Assembly: GCF_001507535.1 (NCBI RefSeq)
Contig: NZ_LQBN01000004.1
Location: forward strand, 124,001-188,000
Direction: 5' to 3'
From: Thiomicrospira sp. WB1
GTDB lineage: Bacteria; Pseudomonadota; Gammaproteobacteria; Thiomicrospirales; Thiomicrospiraceae
DNA length: 64,000 bases
The notes beneath the pieces were generated by a model. The model did not search any database, was not told where the DNA came from, and worked only from the letters and a program-made list of their open reading frames with translations. The stretch's first letter is position 1. Every line of letters begins with the position of its first letter. The position numbers were made by a program, and so were the translations under genes. Shown in pieces: positions 8,392-17,713 of this stretch.

Positions 8392-9508
8392 AGCCTTCTC
8401 CTTGGTTCACATCATTTTGCGCTAAGACTCGGTTGCGTCCCGCCGCTTTGGCCGCATACAGCAAATCGTCCACCGCTTTCAGTGTCTGCTCCACCGGCTC
8501 CCCCTGATAAGCGACCACTCCAAAGCTGGCGGTCACGGCCCAATCGACGGCAAAGGGTGTGGTTTCGATTTTACGACGCAAGTGTTCTGCGAGGTTCTGT
8601 GCGGCAGCCAGAGTGTGCCCCGGACATAAAATCACAAACTCTTCACCGCCCCATCGACCGACCACCGCGTCCTCGGGCAGGGCATCCGTCAACAGCCCGG
8701 ACAGCTTTCTCAGCACCCGGTCCCCGGCCTGATGCCCCATACGGTCGTTGATCGCCTTGAAATGATCCAGATCCACCATCACAATCGACAGCGCTGTGCC
8801 CTGCACCTGCGCGCCCTCGGTCTGCTGTTCCAGTAAATGAGTCAGATAACCGCGATTGTATAAGCCGGTCATGGGATCACACTGACTCAATCGGTGTAGC
8901 TCCCGGTTCTGCTGTTGCAGCAAATGGCGGCCAATGGATTTGACCTTTTCATTATGATACGTCAAAAACATCACCAGAAAATACACGATCAGCGTCTGGC
9001 GAATTTCACCCCAGCTGTACGGAAGCGAGAGAAGATCGAACCCGCTCAGCCCGACCAGAACCAGGGCAATGGCCGAATAGACCAGCACCCAACGAATCGC
9101 TTCCCTTGCCGGGAACAGCAACATGGTAAACAACGGAATAAACAACAGCCAAAGGTACCCGGTGTTATCCAATCCGCCAGTGATAAAAATCAGCAAGCTC
9201 ATGAAATAGACCGACACCACCAGAAAACGCAGGCCAAACATGAGAAAACCAAAACGGCGGACCATCCAGAGATTGACCAGTTGTGCCAGTCCCAGCGTCA
9301 CTTCCACCGCGCCCAAAACCAGCGCCGTTCCGGTCAGCACGTAATTAAGACCAAAGACCAGAAAGACCAGCGCCGTGGCAATGGAAAAGTGATGAAGCAG
9401 GCTCAGTGATACTTGACGACGAACCGCGTGAATGGCCCGCTTAGGCTCAAACACATCCAGTTCGGAAGAAACACCTTGTGCGTCGGCATCGGAATGAAAG
9501 AGCGACAT
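8348..9508 (-). CDS. Membrane-bound diguanylate cyclase
   Basis: The 386-residue protein has an N-terminal hydrophobic domain of about six transmembrane segments (residues 40-190) and a C-terminal GGDEF domain with intact active site RWGGEEF near residue 287. It is expected to make cyclic di-GMP. The residues before the motif (LPED) do not match the RxxD inhibitory site, so product feedback may be absent. The sensed signal is unknown; the membrane domain looks like a MASE-type integral sensor. It leads a two-gene unit with the DUF6746 gene. Confidence 0.85.
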   Translation of the reverse strand: MSLFHSDADAQGVSSELDVFEPKRAIHAVRRQVSLSLLHHFSIATALVFLVFGLNYVLTGTALVLGAVEVTLGLAQLVNLWMVRRFGFLMFGLRFLVVSVYFMSLLIFITGGLDNTGYLWLLFIPLFTMLLFPAREAIRWVLVYSAIALVLVGLSGFDLLSLPYSWGEIRQTLIVYFLVMFLTYHNEKVKSIGRHLLQQQNRELHRLSQCDPMTGLYNRGYLTHLLEQQTEGAQVQGTALSIVMVDLDHFKAINDRMGHQAGDRVLRKLSGLLTDALPEDAVVGRWGGEEFVILCPGHTLAAAQNLAEHLRRKIETTPFAVDWAVTASFGVVAYQGEPVEQTLKAVDDLLYAAKAAGRNRVLAQNDVNQGEGYEINQTMGTGLSGW

Positions 9509-9597
9509 AAACCCTCCTAACCGCTCTGATCAGGCAGCAATAAATGTCACTATAGCACAAAGGCCTCCGAGCTCACGCCTTTTCAAAGGTCACGGAA

Positions 9598-10680
9598 TCA
9601 GCGTCCCGATTGCGCTTTCAGCGTATGGTAAACACTTCGCGCATTGGGTTTGGCCAGTTGTTCAAACACCACCCGATCCGCGTAAGCCGACTGATCCACC
9701 TTCTCTGCCTCATGCACATCGCCCCCGCGGTCGATCACGGTCTGAACTTTTTCCACCAGATCGGCAAAATAATCATAGGTTCGTGCTTTCAAGGTCTCAA
9801 TGTCGGTAGGCGTTCCATGTCCGGGAATGACGGTGACGTCCGATGGCACCGTTTCCACCATACGCTCGAATGACGCCATCCACTCCAGCACATTGGACCC
9901 ATGCAACAGACCGGGCAGGCGCTCATTAAACCCGAGGTCCCCCGTAAAAAGCAGATTGCGTGACGGCACAAAAGCCCCGGTCATGCTCGGCGTATGCCCG
10001 CCGCCAAAATTATGCAATTCAACCGTTTCGCCGCCGCCGACCTCAATCACCTTTTTCTGTTCGAAGGTGGTGAAGTGCTCTGTGACATCGCGCGCGGGCT
10101 GGGTAATGGCTTTGCCCCGTGCTGCGGCATAACGCGCCTTATCTTCAGCGAAGTCACGGTGCCAGTTTTCGTTGGCCTGCTGCTGTGAATACAGGTTTTT
10201 AACCCCCACATCCCACCAGTAGCTGCTACCAAGATACGCATGCCCCTGATTGTTCTCCACCGCCAGCCATTTCACCGGCTTGTCGGTCAGGCGCTTGATC
10301 TGCTGGTGAAAACTATAGGCCACCGCCGGATTGGGACCGGCGTTGTAAACAAACACGCCGTCTTCGAAGATCACCGCTGTGAGATTATTATTGAGGCCAT
10401 AATTCTGCCGCGTGCCCCAAATAAAGCTTCCGACCACGGTGTAAACCCCCTCCTGAACTTTCTGTGCCTGTGGAATGGGCAGTTCCGGCCCCAGGTACCC
10501 TTCTTTTTGTTGAAGCTGCTGGATTTCTTCGGCATAGGTTTCAAACCAGTCAGCCTGGGCTTCCTTGGCATGGGTTTTGGCAGCCTGCACAAAACCATCC
10601 TCTTCCGCCACAACAGGGCTGGATGCCATCAGAAGCGTGGCCGATAAAATGCTGGCAGATACCAATGATTTTGCTTGCAT
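9598..10680 (-). CDS. Metallo-beta-lactamase-fold protein with degenerate metal site, exported
   Basis: A 360-residue protein with a signal peptide (cleavage near VVAEEDG). The fold pattern is that of MBL hydrolases of the SoxH/quinoprotein-relay type: later motifs are intact (GGGHTPSMTG, LFTGDLGF, VIPGHGTP), but the first HxHxDH motif is replaced by ENNQGH, losing two His and the Asp. Zinc binding and hydrolysis are therefore doubtful, at least at one site. The start at 10680 is preferred because GAGGAG lies 6 bases upstream; a GTG four codons earlier does not. The native substrate is unknown. It is monocistronic and divergent from the exonuclease gene. Confidence 0.75.
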   Translation of the reverse strand: MQAKSLVSASILSATLLMASSPVVAEEDGFVQAAKTHAKEAQADWFETYAEEIQQLQQKEGYLGPELPIPQAQKVQEGVYTVVGSFIWGTRQNYGLNNNLTAVIFEDGVFVYNAGPNPAVAYSFHQQIKRLTDKPVKWLAVENNQGHAYLGSSYWWDVGVKNLYSQQQANENWHRDFAEDKARYAAARGKAITQPARDVTEHFTTFEQKKVIEVGGGETVELHNFGGGHTPSMTGAFVPSRNLLFTGDLGFNERLPGLLHGSNVLEWMASFERMVETVPSDVTVIPGHGTPTDIETLKARTYDYFADLVEKVQTVIDRGGDVHEAEKVDQSAYADRVVFEQLAKPNARSVYHTLKAQSGR

Positions 10681-10825
10681 ACAACTCCTCACCGTTCCAA
10701 TTCAATACACCATGCATTGTAACGCGCGCCCGACCGCTTTTTTTGCAACAAAAAAGCAGTTTGCACCCGAGGGCCATGCCAACCTGTTAAAATGCGCTTT
10801 TTTGTAACAATCTCCCTGACCCCTT

Positions 10826-11905
10826 ATGAGCAACGCCCAGCTGATCCTGATCGACAAACGCAACCAACCCATCAAAGAATACATTGTCGCCGTGGCCGCC
10901 TCCGATGGCCTCGACATCAAAGGCATGCAGGTCATCGCCTCCCCCGCCAAAGGGGAAAAGGCGTTAATCAGCGCCACCTTGCGCATTCCGCCATTGGAAG
11001 CGCTGAACTTTGACACCCGCAAAATTGTCGACCGCATGCTGGAACAGTTTCTGGTGAAGGACGAAGTGCTGAGCGTGACGCAACTGATCGAACGGGCCAG
11101 TGACGACGATGCGGTGCGTCAGGCGCTGACGCGCTCGGTGCGCAAACTGCGGGAAAAACTGACCGAGCTGGTCAAAGAGTTCACCCGATCCGAAGTGATC
11201 AACCTGCTCAACGAACGTCGCAACGACGCCTTGTTTAAGCTCAAAGAGACCGACCAGGAACTCAAAGGCAAGAAGGTGGTGTGCATCGACATCGAAGCCA
11301 CGGACATTGCCACCAAAGACAGCGCCGACATCATTCAGGTGTCGCTGTGTGATCTGGACGGCAACAAAATTTACGATCAGCTGATCAACCCCGGCTACGA
11401 CATTCCGGAAAACGACAAGCACAACATCACCACGGAAATGGTCGCCGAAGCCCCGTTTCTGGCGCATGCCTGGGACGACATTCACCGCCATCTGAGCGAA
11501 GCCGATGTGGTACTGGCCTATTCCACCGAGTCTGACTTTGCCTATTTGGAAAAAAGCGCGAGCAAAAAAATGCTCACCTTTGAGCTGGACTACAACGACT
11601 GGTTGGATGTGGCGGTGCTCACCAAAGACCTGGTCGGCGCCTTACGCTGGCAATCAGAGAAAATGTACTGGTTCTACAAAACGCCCAAGCTGACCGATGC
11701 GTATGAAAAAGTACTGGGCAAACCGTTTCCCGGCGACGCACACGATGCCCTGGCCGATGCTCAGGCCACCGCTGAGCTGTTCCGCGCACTGTTGGAAAAA
11801 GGGCGCAAGTCGCAAGTGTCGCTGAAAACCAAACCGGCGAAAAAAGAAAGCATTTCCAACAACCCGTTTGCCCAGGCCTTTGCCGCGGCCAAGCGACGCA
11901 AATAA
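10826..11905 (+). CDS. DEDDh 3'-5' exonuclease with extra N-terminal domain
   Basis: A 359-residue protein. Residues 150-325 form a DnaQ-like exonuclease domain: DIEATD (motif I), a middle acidic segment (YSTESDFAYLE) and HDALADAQAT (motif III, DEDDh type). The first 145 residues are not a known exonuclease extension; they hold a charged helical region (RKLREKLTELVKEF). The substrate may be DNA or RNA ends. The basic C-terminal tail ends KRRK. hisI follows 15 bases later, so they may share a transcript. Confidence 0.75.
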   Translation: MSNAQLILIDKRNQPIKEYIVAVAASDGLDIKGMQVIASPAKGEKALISATLRIPPLEALNFDTRKIVDRMLEQFLVKDEVLSVTQLIERASDDDAVRQALTRSVRKLREKLTELVKEFTRSEVINLLNERRNDALFKLKETDQELKGKKVVCIDIEATDIATKDSADIIQVSLCDLDGNKIYDQLINPGYDIPENDKHNITTEMVAEAPFLAHAWDDIHRHLSEADVVLAYSTESDFAYLEKSASKKMLTFELDYNDWLDVAVLTKDLVGALRWQSEKMYWFYKTPKLTDAYEKVLGKPFPGDAHDALADAQATAELFRALLEKGRKSQVSLKTKPAKKESISNNPFAQAFAAAKRRK

Positions 11906-11920
11906 CCCTGAGGAATGACC

Positions 11921-12364
11921 ATGTCCGAGCCAACCCTGACCTTCAAGGCACTGGAAAGTGGCCAAAAAGACCAGACATTTGACTGGGATACGCTGCAGGC
12001 CAACATCAAATTTAACGAGCAGGGACTGGTACCGGCCGTGGCCCAGCAATATGATACCGGCGATGTCCTGATGCTGGCCTGGATGAATCAGGACGCCCTG
12101 ACCGAAACACTGACAACGGGGCGTGTCTGCTACTGGTCGCGCTCACGTCAGCAACTCTGGCGCAAGGGTGAAAGCTCGGGACAGATTCAGCGCCTGAAAT
12201 CACTGCGACTGGATTGCGACGGCGATGCGATCCTGCTGCTGGTGGACCAAACTGGCCCGGCTTGCCATACCGGTCGAAAAAGCTGTTTTTATACCGCCGT
12301 CGAAGGCGATCAGGCGCGCATTTTGAATGACCCACTCATTGACCCCAAAGACCTCTATCGCTAA
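11921..12364 (+). CDS. hisI: Phosphoribosyl-AMP cyclohydrolase
   Basis: The 147-residue enzyme opens the purine ring of phosphoribosyl-AMP in histidine biosynthesis. It shows the family metal and substrate motifs CYWSRSRQQLW, GESSG, LDCDGDAIL and GPACHTGRKSCF. It is the stand-alone form; no HisE (pyrophosphohydrolase) domain is attached and no other his gene is in the window. ATG at 11921 is chosen because GAGG lies 7 bases upstream, rather than the ATG two codons earlier. It converges on truD. Confidence 0.9.
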   Translation: MSEPTLTFKALESGQKDQTFDWDTLQANIKFNEQGLVPAVAQQYDTGDVLMLAWMNQDALTETLTTGRVCYWSRSRQQLWRKGESSGQIQRLKSLRLDCDGDAILLLVDQTGPACHTGRKSCFYTAVEGDQARILNDPLIDPKDLYR

Positions 12365-12399
12365 CGCACAACGTGCCGACCTCGGGTGAGGCAAAAATA

Positions 12400-12411
12400 A
12401 CCAGGCCTGGT
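12400..12411. repeat. ACCAGGCCTGGT palindrome, copy 2
   Basis: Exact palindrome filling the 46-base gap between hisI and truD, which converge here. Its last base is part of the truD stop codon. A-rich sequence precedes it. Confidence 0.9.
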
Positions 12412-13439
12412 CAAACCTGCACCCATTCCCGCAATAAGGTGGTGGCGTAGCTGCCTGCCGGCAAAGCAAACGTCAGCTTAAGTGTCGTCTCATCCGCCCA
12501 CTGCCAGGCCATCTCGCTGGCGAACAGGCGCAAGGCACGTCGTGCCTGCTTCATCCCCGCCTTTTCCAGCCCGTTCTGCCAAAGTGGATGCGCCGCAATC
12601 ACCGATTGCTCCCAGTCTCGGGGCTGGCCTTGGGTCATCAGCGCACCGCGACCGCTTAAAAGGCCAGTGGGAGACAAAGCACCATCAGCCATGCGCTGAC
12701 AGAGCGCTTCATCCAATGCCTCCGCCACAAAACATCCCCCCGTTTGCGTCATCAGGACATCCCCAGGCAGAGCCTGTTGCCAGGTGCCATGCTGCACTCG
12801 CTGGCTTAACACATCGTTAAACAGCGCCGAGCGTAAGGCGGACAGATAAAGCCCGCGCAGATGGCGTGGCAATCGCTTTCTGGGCTGCTTCAACCAGGCT
12901 GTGGCCGCTGCCAGATTCTGGCCCGCCTTGCCAAAGCGCTGAGGGCCAAAATAATTGGGCACCCCTTCCTCAGCCAGACGACACAGTCGCTGTTCGATTT
13001 CCGTGCGATCGCCCTGGCAGTCTCGCAAACACAACTCAAAGCGATTGCCCGCCAAACCGCCGGTCTGCAACTTTCGGCCATGGCGTTTTGCCGTCATAAC
13101 ACGCACACCTTCCCAGGGCAGACTTGACCAATCGGGGTCGGCCCGCCCTGGCAGATGGACACTGATCCACTGCTGCGTCACCGCCTGGCGATCTTTTTTG
13201 CCAGCATAACCAAACGCCTTGGGCGGCAGTTGCCAATGCTTGGCCAGAGCGTTTACCACCCATTCGGTATTGTGACCGGTTTTTTCCAGCCATAACCAGA
13301 GATGTTCGCCAACGCCATCCAACTCGTATCCAAGCTGCTCGACCACCTTGAAATCGGCGGGCTGAGTTTTTAACCGAGCCTCCGCCACCGGCGCGCCCCA
13401 GGCGCGTGCCCACTCAGGCAACGCCGTCGACGTCACCAT
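12411..13439 (-). CDS. truD: tRNA pseudouridine(13) synthase
   Basis: A 342-residue enzyme isomerising U13 in tRNA. The catalytic aspartate lies in the family motif GYAGKKDRQAV (near residue 80), followed by NRFELCLR, and VPNYFGPQRFG further on. Its length is that of E. coli TruD (349). The start codon overlaps the stop of the upstream lipoprotein gene (TAATG), so translation of the two is probably coupled. It converges with hisI over a palindromic repeat. Confidence 0.93.
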   Translation of the reverse strand: MVTSTALPEWARAWGAPVAEARLKTQPADFKVVEQLGYELDGVGEHLWLWLEKTGHNTEWVVNALAKHWQLPPKAFGYAGKKDRQAVTQQWISVHLPGRADPDWSSLPWEGVRVMTAKRHGRKLQTGGLAGNRFELCLRDCQGDRTEIEQRLCRLAEEGVPNYFGPQRFGKAGQNLAAATAWLKQPRKRLPRHLRGLYLSALRSALFNDVLSQRVQHGTWQQALPGDVLMTQTGGCFVAEALDEALCQRMADGALSPTGLLSGRGALMTQGQPRDWEQSVIAAHPLWQNGLEKAGMKQARRALRLFASEMAWQWADETTLKLTFALPAGSYATTLLREWVQV

Positions 13440-13897
13440 TAGAGGTCGCGAAACAGTTTTTCGGCAATGGGGCGCGCTTTGTTTTCTGGCGTGGGCGCTT
13501 GCTCATACACCTGCACCAGCAATTGATCGATGTTACCCGGCACCATATATTCCTTGATCATCTCACGCGCCCCCGGAGGCGAATCCTTGTGGATGTAGTT
13601 ATACAAGATCTTCAGATGACAGGGATTATCCGGATCCGAAGCCAACGGCCGGATGGAGGATCCTCCCTCCAGCTTGTAGGCCTGTTTGGTCATGATGGTG
13701 ACCTTGTGCCAGTAGTCCGCTTCAATCGGCTCGGCAAAACACAAGCGCAACAACCGGTCAAAATTGCCCGACCCCGAATCCATATCGGTCACAACCTGAG
13801 CCGACACGATGGTCACCGGCGGTTTTTCACATCCCGCCAAAATACTGAGAGCCAGTACCAGCCCGACCCATTGAAAACCTGAACGTATTTGTTTCAC
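13439..13897 (-). CDS. Putative lipoprotein of unknown function
   Basis: A 152-residue protein with a signal sequence ending in the lipobox LAGC (Cys near residue 23), so it is probably membrane-anchored. The mature part contains YWHKVTIMTKQAYKLEGG, and PCHLKILYNYIH; I recognise no domain. Its stop overlaps the truD start. The coupling with a tRNA-modification gene is likely positional rather than functional. Confidence 0.65.
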   Translation of the reverse strand: MKQIRSGFQWVGLVLALSILAGCEKPPVTIVSAQVVTDMDSGSGNFDRLLRLCFAEPIEADYWHKVTIMTKQAYKLEGGSSIRPLASDPDNPCHLKILYNYIHKDSPPGAREMIKEYMVPGNIDQLLVQVYEQAPTPENKARPIAEKLFRDL

Positions 13898-14056
13898 GGT
13901 TGCCTCCTTTCGCCCTGCGCCTTAATCTCAAAACCGTGTCTTAGCGATGACTGTGCCAAAACATCGACTTGCCACCTGTATTATGTCAAAACCGTCATAC
14001 CCAGAAAAAAAAGTTCATGTTAGAGTAGGAAATCAACGGGTTAACCGGGAGGGCAT

Positions 14057-14908
14057 ATGACGCGAATCAGTACCGACCAAGCCATTAAAGTGATCGAGTT
14101 CGCCCGTGTTCAGGCGATGGATGCCCTTGAAGCGGAAAACCGGCGGCTGCATGAACAGGGCTTGTCGCATGAGGCCGTGCATGACATTCGTGTCCTGACC
14201 AAGCAACTGAGAGCCTGGACTCGTTTGCTCAAGCCCTTTGATTCTGATTTTTACGTGCGTAGCGAGACCAACCTCAAAGCCATCGGCAAACAGTTATCGC
14301 AGCACCGCGACCAGAAAGTGCAACACGATGCCCTCAACGCCCTGCAACCACATCTGCCGGACGCGCTGCAGACCGTGATCCCCGACCTGCTCGAAAGCCT
14401 GACCCCACCCAGCGACGAGGTGGCGGCCAATGACCCATTATGTCACTCCCTGGAAAACGCGCTGGATCTGGAATGGGCTCATTGGCAGCAATTTCGTCCG
14501 CAAAGCATTCAAGACCCGCGCCGCCTGAGCAAACGCCTGCAAAAAACACAAAAACGCGTCTTAGAGCTTGGGCAGAGCCGCCGACATAAAAACGCCACCG
14601 AGCTGCATCATCAATGGCGAAAATGGGTCAAACGCCTGATGTTTCAGCTTAGACTGTTTCAGGACGCGGAGGCATTGGAAGCCGACGAGGCATTGCATCG
14701 GCTTAAAAAACTGGGCAGCCAGCTGGGGAAAGAACATGACTTTGTGATGCTGGAACATGCCGTAGAGCATTCACGCCCGCCTTTTCAAGCGCTGGACCAT
14801 GGCCAGCAACGGCAGCTGCAACAGGCGCTCAAACGCCAGCGCCATCACCATCTGAAAAAGGCGAAAAAACACTACAAGCGCATCAAATCGCGATTCAAAC
14901 AGGCCTGA
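14057..14908 (+). CDS. CHAD-domain protein
   Basis: A 283-residue, highly charged, helical protein. It shows the conserved-histidine repeats that define CHAD: EAVHDIRVLTKQLRAW near residue 40 and LHHQWRKWVKRLMFQ near residue 185, with many Lys/Arg. CHAD domains bind inorganic polyphosphate and localise to polyphosphate granules. There is no CYTH domain and no ppk gene adjacent. GGGAGG precedes the ATG. Polyphosphate binding is family knowledge; granule targeting here is inference. Confidence 0.8.
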   Translation: MTRISTDQAIKVIEFARVQAMDALEAENRRLHEQGLSHEAVHDIRVLTKQLRAWTRLLKPFDSDFYVRSETNLKAIGKQLSQHRDQKVQHDALNALQPHLPDALQTVIPDLLESLTPPSDEVAANDPLCHSLENALDLEWAHWQQFRPQSIQDPRRLSKRLQKTQKRVLELGQSRRHKNATELHHQWRKWVKRLMFQLRLFQDAEALEADEALHRLKKLGSQLGKEHDFVMLEHAVEHSRPPFQALDHGQQRQLQQALKRQRHHHLKKAKKHYKRIKSRFKQA

Positions 14909-14915
14909 CAGCCTC

Positions 14916-14927
14916 CCCAGGCCTGGT
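14916..14927. repeat. Palindrome family, one-mismatch copy
   Basis: CCCAGGCCTGGT, differing from the consensus at its first base, lies in the 54-base gap between the convergent CHAD and methyltransferase genes. Confidence 0.7.
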
Positions 14928-14962
14928 CAAAACCGAGCCCGTCAAATTCCTGGCCGATGAAT

Positions 14963-15556
14963 TCAGGCCTCTTTCACACAGCGTGAAATGGTGTAGTCTT
15001 TGCCCTGCTTGATCTTCTGGTAGTTGCCAAACACCTCGTTAAAATTACGCTTCATGTACTGGCGCAGGCCATTGATGGTCACGACCACAAACTGACCACC
15101 GGGCAATAAATGAGCGTGCACATCCTGCAACAGAATGGAGAGCATTTCCTTGCCCACCTTGGCCGGAATATTGGACACCACGGTGGAAAACCGCGCGGTG
15201 TCGAGCACATGGCTCAGGCCATTCGACAGATACGCCTGGGCGTTGTCACAGCCATTTCGCCGGGCATTGGCCTGGGCGTACTCAACCGCCACAAAATCCT
15301 TGTCCACCATGTGCACCGCCGCTTGCGGGCACTCGGCGGCCATGGCAACGCCCAGCGGACCGTAACCACAACCAATATCAAGCAGGGCCGACTCTTCCCC
15401 CAGATTCAGATGCTTGAGCAACAACTGGGTGCCGGCATCAATCTCGCGTGGGCTGAAGAGTCCCCAGGTGGTGTGAAACGTCAAATCATGACCTCGCAAA
15501 TGCGTGTGAATCACCTGATCTTGTTTCAGCGGATTTTGTTGCAGAGTGGCTGGCAT
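14963..15556 (-). CDS. RsmC-like class I methyltransferase
   Basis: A 197-residue SAM-dependent methyltransferase of the MTS/RsmC group. The SAM site is DIGCGYGPLG (near residue 60); the family's usual NPP[FY] catalytic loop appears as SNIPAK. It is one domain, about half the length of E. coli RsmC, like the short RsmC-type enzymes of other phyla. It may methylate a guanine N2 in rRNA, but the altered loop makes the substrate uncertain. It is divergent from rep with a short shared promoter region; TATAAT is visible on the minus strand near 15584-15589. Confidence 0.75.
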   Translation of the reverse strand: MPATLQQNPLKQDQVIHTHLRGHDLTFHTTWGLFSPREIDAGTQLLLKHLNLGEESALLDIGCGYGPLGVAMAAECPQAAVHMVDKDFVAVEYAQANARRNGCDNAQAYLSNGLSHVLDTARFSTVVSNIPAKVGKEMLSILLQDVHAHLLPGGQFVVVTINGLRQYMKRNFNEVFGNYQKIKQGKDYTISRCVKEA

Positions 15557-15631
15557 GCGGACCTCATCAAGGGAAGAATTTTGCTATTATAGGCGATCCA
15601 TTTTCAGGATGCGAAAGAGCCACGATTTTCC

Positions 15632-17674
15632 ATGTTTGGACTCAACGAACGACAACGCCAAGGGGTGCGCCACATCGAGACTCCGGCTCTGGTACTGGCA
15701 GGGGCCGGTTCCGGCAAAACCCGCGTGATCACGGAAAAAATCGCCTACCTGATTCGCGAACAAAACGTGGCTCCGCATAACATCTTCGCCCTGACCTTTA
15801 CCAACAAAGCGGCACGGGAAATGAAAGAACGTGTGGGGCAATTGCTCAAAGACACCCCCACGCGCGGCCTGCATGTGTCGACCTTCCATAATCTGGGGCT
15901 GACCATTCTGCGCCGGGAAATCAAAGCCCTGGGCTATAAGCCCGGCTTTACCATCATGGATGCCACCGACAGCAAACAGATCCTGAAAGAACTGGTCAAA
16001 AAACAACAAATGCCGGAGGAACAGCTCGATGGCGTGCAGTGGGTCATTTCCAACTGGAAAAACGCCCTCATTTCACCGGAACAGGCGCAAGCCAATGCCG
16101 AGGACGAATTAGAACACGCCAAAGCGGTGCTTTATGACTATTACCAGAAACAGCTGCACGCCTACAATGCGGTCGATTTTGATGATCTGATCGGTCTGCC
16201 CGTGCATTTGTTCCAGACCCACCCGGACATTCTGGACCAATGGCAGAACCGGGTGCGCTACCTGCTGGTGGACGAGTACCAGGACACCAACGCCGTGCAG
16301 TACCAGCTGGTCAAACAACTGGTCGGGGTCCCCGCTCGCTTCACGGTGGTCGGCGACGACGACCAGTCGATTTATGCCTGGCGCGGCGCCCAGCCGGAAA
16401 ACATGCAACTGCTTCAGCAGGATTTTCCGCACCTGGAAGTGATCAAACTGGAACAGAACTACCGTTCCAGCAACCGCATTCTGAATGCCGCCAACCATCT
16501 GATCGCCAACAATCCGCACATTTTCGAGAAAAAGCTCTGGTCGGAAATGGGGCTTGGCGATCGCCTGCGCGTGATTGGCTGCGAGGATGAAAACGGCGAG
16601 GCCGAACGCGTGGTGTCCGAACTGATGATGCATCGGTTGCGCCACAATGCCGAATACCGCGATTATGCGATTCTCTATCGCGGCAATTTTCAATCGCGCC
16701 TGTTTGAACGGGCTCTGCGCGAACAGGACATTCCCTACCGCTTGTCGGGCGGGCAATCCTTTTTTGACAAAGCCGAAATCAAAGACGTGCTCAGCTACCT
16801 CAAGCTGCTGGTCAATCCCGACGACGACGCCGCGTTTCTGCGCGTCGTCAACACCCCACGACGGGAAATCGGGGCCAGCACACTGGAAAAACTGGCCGGC
16901 TACGCCACCCGCCGTGGGATCAGCCTGTTTGACGCCACTCAGGAAATGGGGCTGAGCACCGTGCTCAGCGACAAAGCGCTCAAACGGGTCCAGGTGTTTG
17001 GCCAACAGCTGCTGGACTGGGTCAAAACCGCCGACCAGCAGCGGGGAGAGGAAGTCATTGTGTTTGTGCGCCAATTGCTGGAGACCCTCGAATACGACAA
17101 CTGGCTCCAGGAAACCGCCAACACGCCGCGTCAGGCAGAAAAACGCATTGAAAACGTCCGCGACCTGCTGCTCTGGATCGAGCGTTTGATCAACAAAGCT
17201 CTGGAAGAAGACGGTGACGAGCTGCCTTTGGAAAAAGTCGTGGCCCACATGACGCTGATGGACATGATGGAACGTCAGGAAGACGAAAAACAGGAAGCCA
17301 TGAACCAGGTCACCCTCATGACCCTGCACGCCTCCAAAGGGCTGGAATTCCCGCATGTGTTTCTGATCGGCATGGAAGAAGAATTATTGCCGCACAAACA
17401 GAATCTGGAATCCCCCGGACTGGAAGAAGAGCGTCGCCTGGCCTATGTCGGCATCACCCGGGCCAAACGCAGCCTGACCATGACCTATGCCAAAAAACGA
17501 CGCAAATACGGCGATACCGTCCGCTGCGAGCCCAGCCGCTTCCTTGAAGAGCTGCCGCAAGAGCATTTACACTGGGAGGGCAAACCCGGCACCGAAATGA
17601 CACCGGAAGAGCGTAAAGCCAACTCCCTGGCGCACATCGACCGCCTCAAAGCCATGCTGGAAGACAGCAGCTAA
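15632..17674 (+). CDS. rep: ATP-dependent DNA helicase Rep
   Basis: A 680-residue superfamily 1 helicase. Walker A GAGSGKT lies near residue 25, then LTFTNKAAREMKERV (motif Ia), DEYQDTN (motif II), GDDDQSIYAWRGA (motif III), QNYRS and, near the C-terminus, TLHASKGLEFPHV and EERRLAYVGITRAK. It moves 3' to 5' and clears proteins ahead of replication forks. Length and motifs fit Rep (673 in E. coli) better than UvrD. The alcohol dehydrogenase gene follows closely and may be read through from it. Confidence 0.93.
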   Translation: MFGLNERQRQGVRHIETPALVLAGAGSGKTRVITEKIAYLIREQNVAPHNIFALTFTNKAAREMKERVGQLLKDTPTRGLHVSTFHNLGLTILRREIKALGYKPGFTIMDATDSKQILKELVKKQQMPEEQLDGVQWVISNWKNALISPEQAQANAEDELEHAKAVLYDYYQKQLHAYNAVDFDDLIGLPVHLFQTHPDILDQWQNRVRYLLVDEYQDTNAVQYQLVKQLVGVPARFTVVGDDDQSIYAWRGAQPENMQLLQQDFPHLEVIKLEQNYRSSNRILNAANHLIANNPHIFEKKLWSEMGLGDRLRVIGCEDENGEAERVVSELMMHRLRHNAEYRDYAILYRGNFQSRLFERALREQDIPYRLSGGQSFFDKAEIKDVLSYLKLLVNPDDDAAFLRVVNTPRREIGASTLEKLAGYATRRGISLFDATQEMGLSTVLSDKALKRVQVFGQQLLDWVKTADQQRGEEVIVFVRQLLETLEYDNWLQETANTPRQAEKRIENVRDLLLWIERLINKALEEDGDELPLEKVVAHMTLMDMMERQEDEKQEAMNQVTLMTLHASKGLEFPHVFLIGMEEELLPHKQNLESPGLEEERRLAYVGITRAKRSLTMTYAKKRRKYGDTVRCEPSRFLEELPQEHLHWEGKPGTEMTPEERKANSLAHIDRLKAMLEDSS

Positions 17675-17713
17675 GTGAAGCCGAACCCGACACTGCAACC
17701 AAATGGACGCCCT

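Noticed and set aside
10736-10757. GCTTTTTT/AAAAAAGC hairpin before the exonuclease gene
   Set aside because: The stem is almost entirely A-T and lies between divergent genes where no terminator is needed; probably just A/T tracts.
16109-17356. Long open frame antisense to rep (415 codons)
   Set aside because: It mirrors codon bias of the strongly supported helicase gene, has no recognisable domain and no start context.
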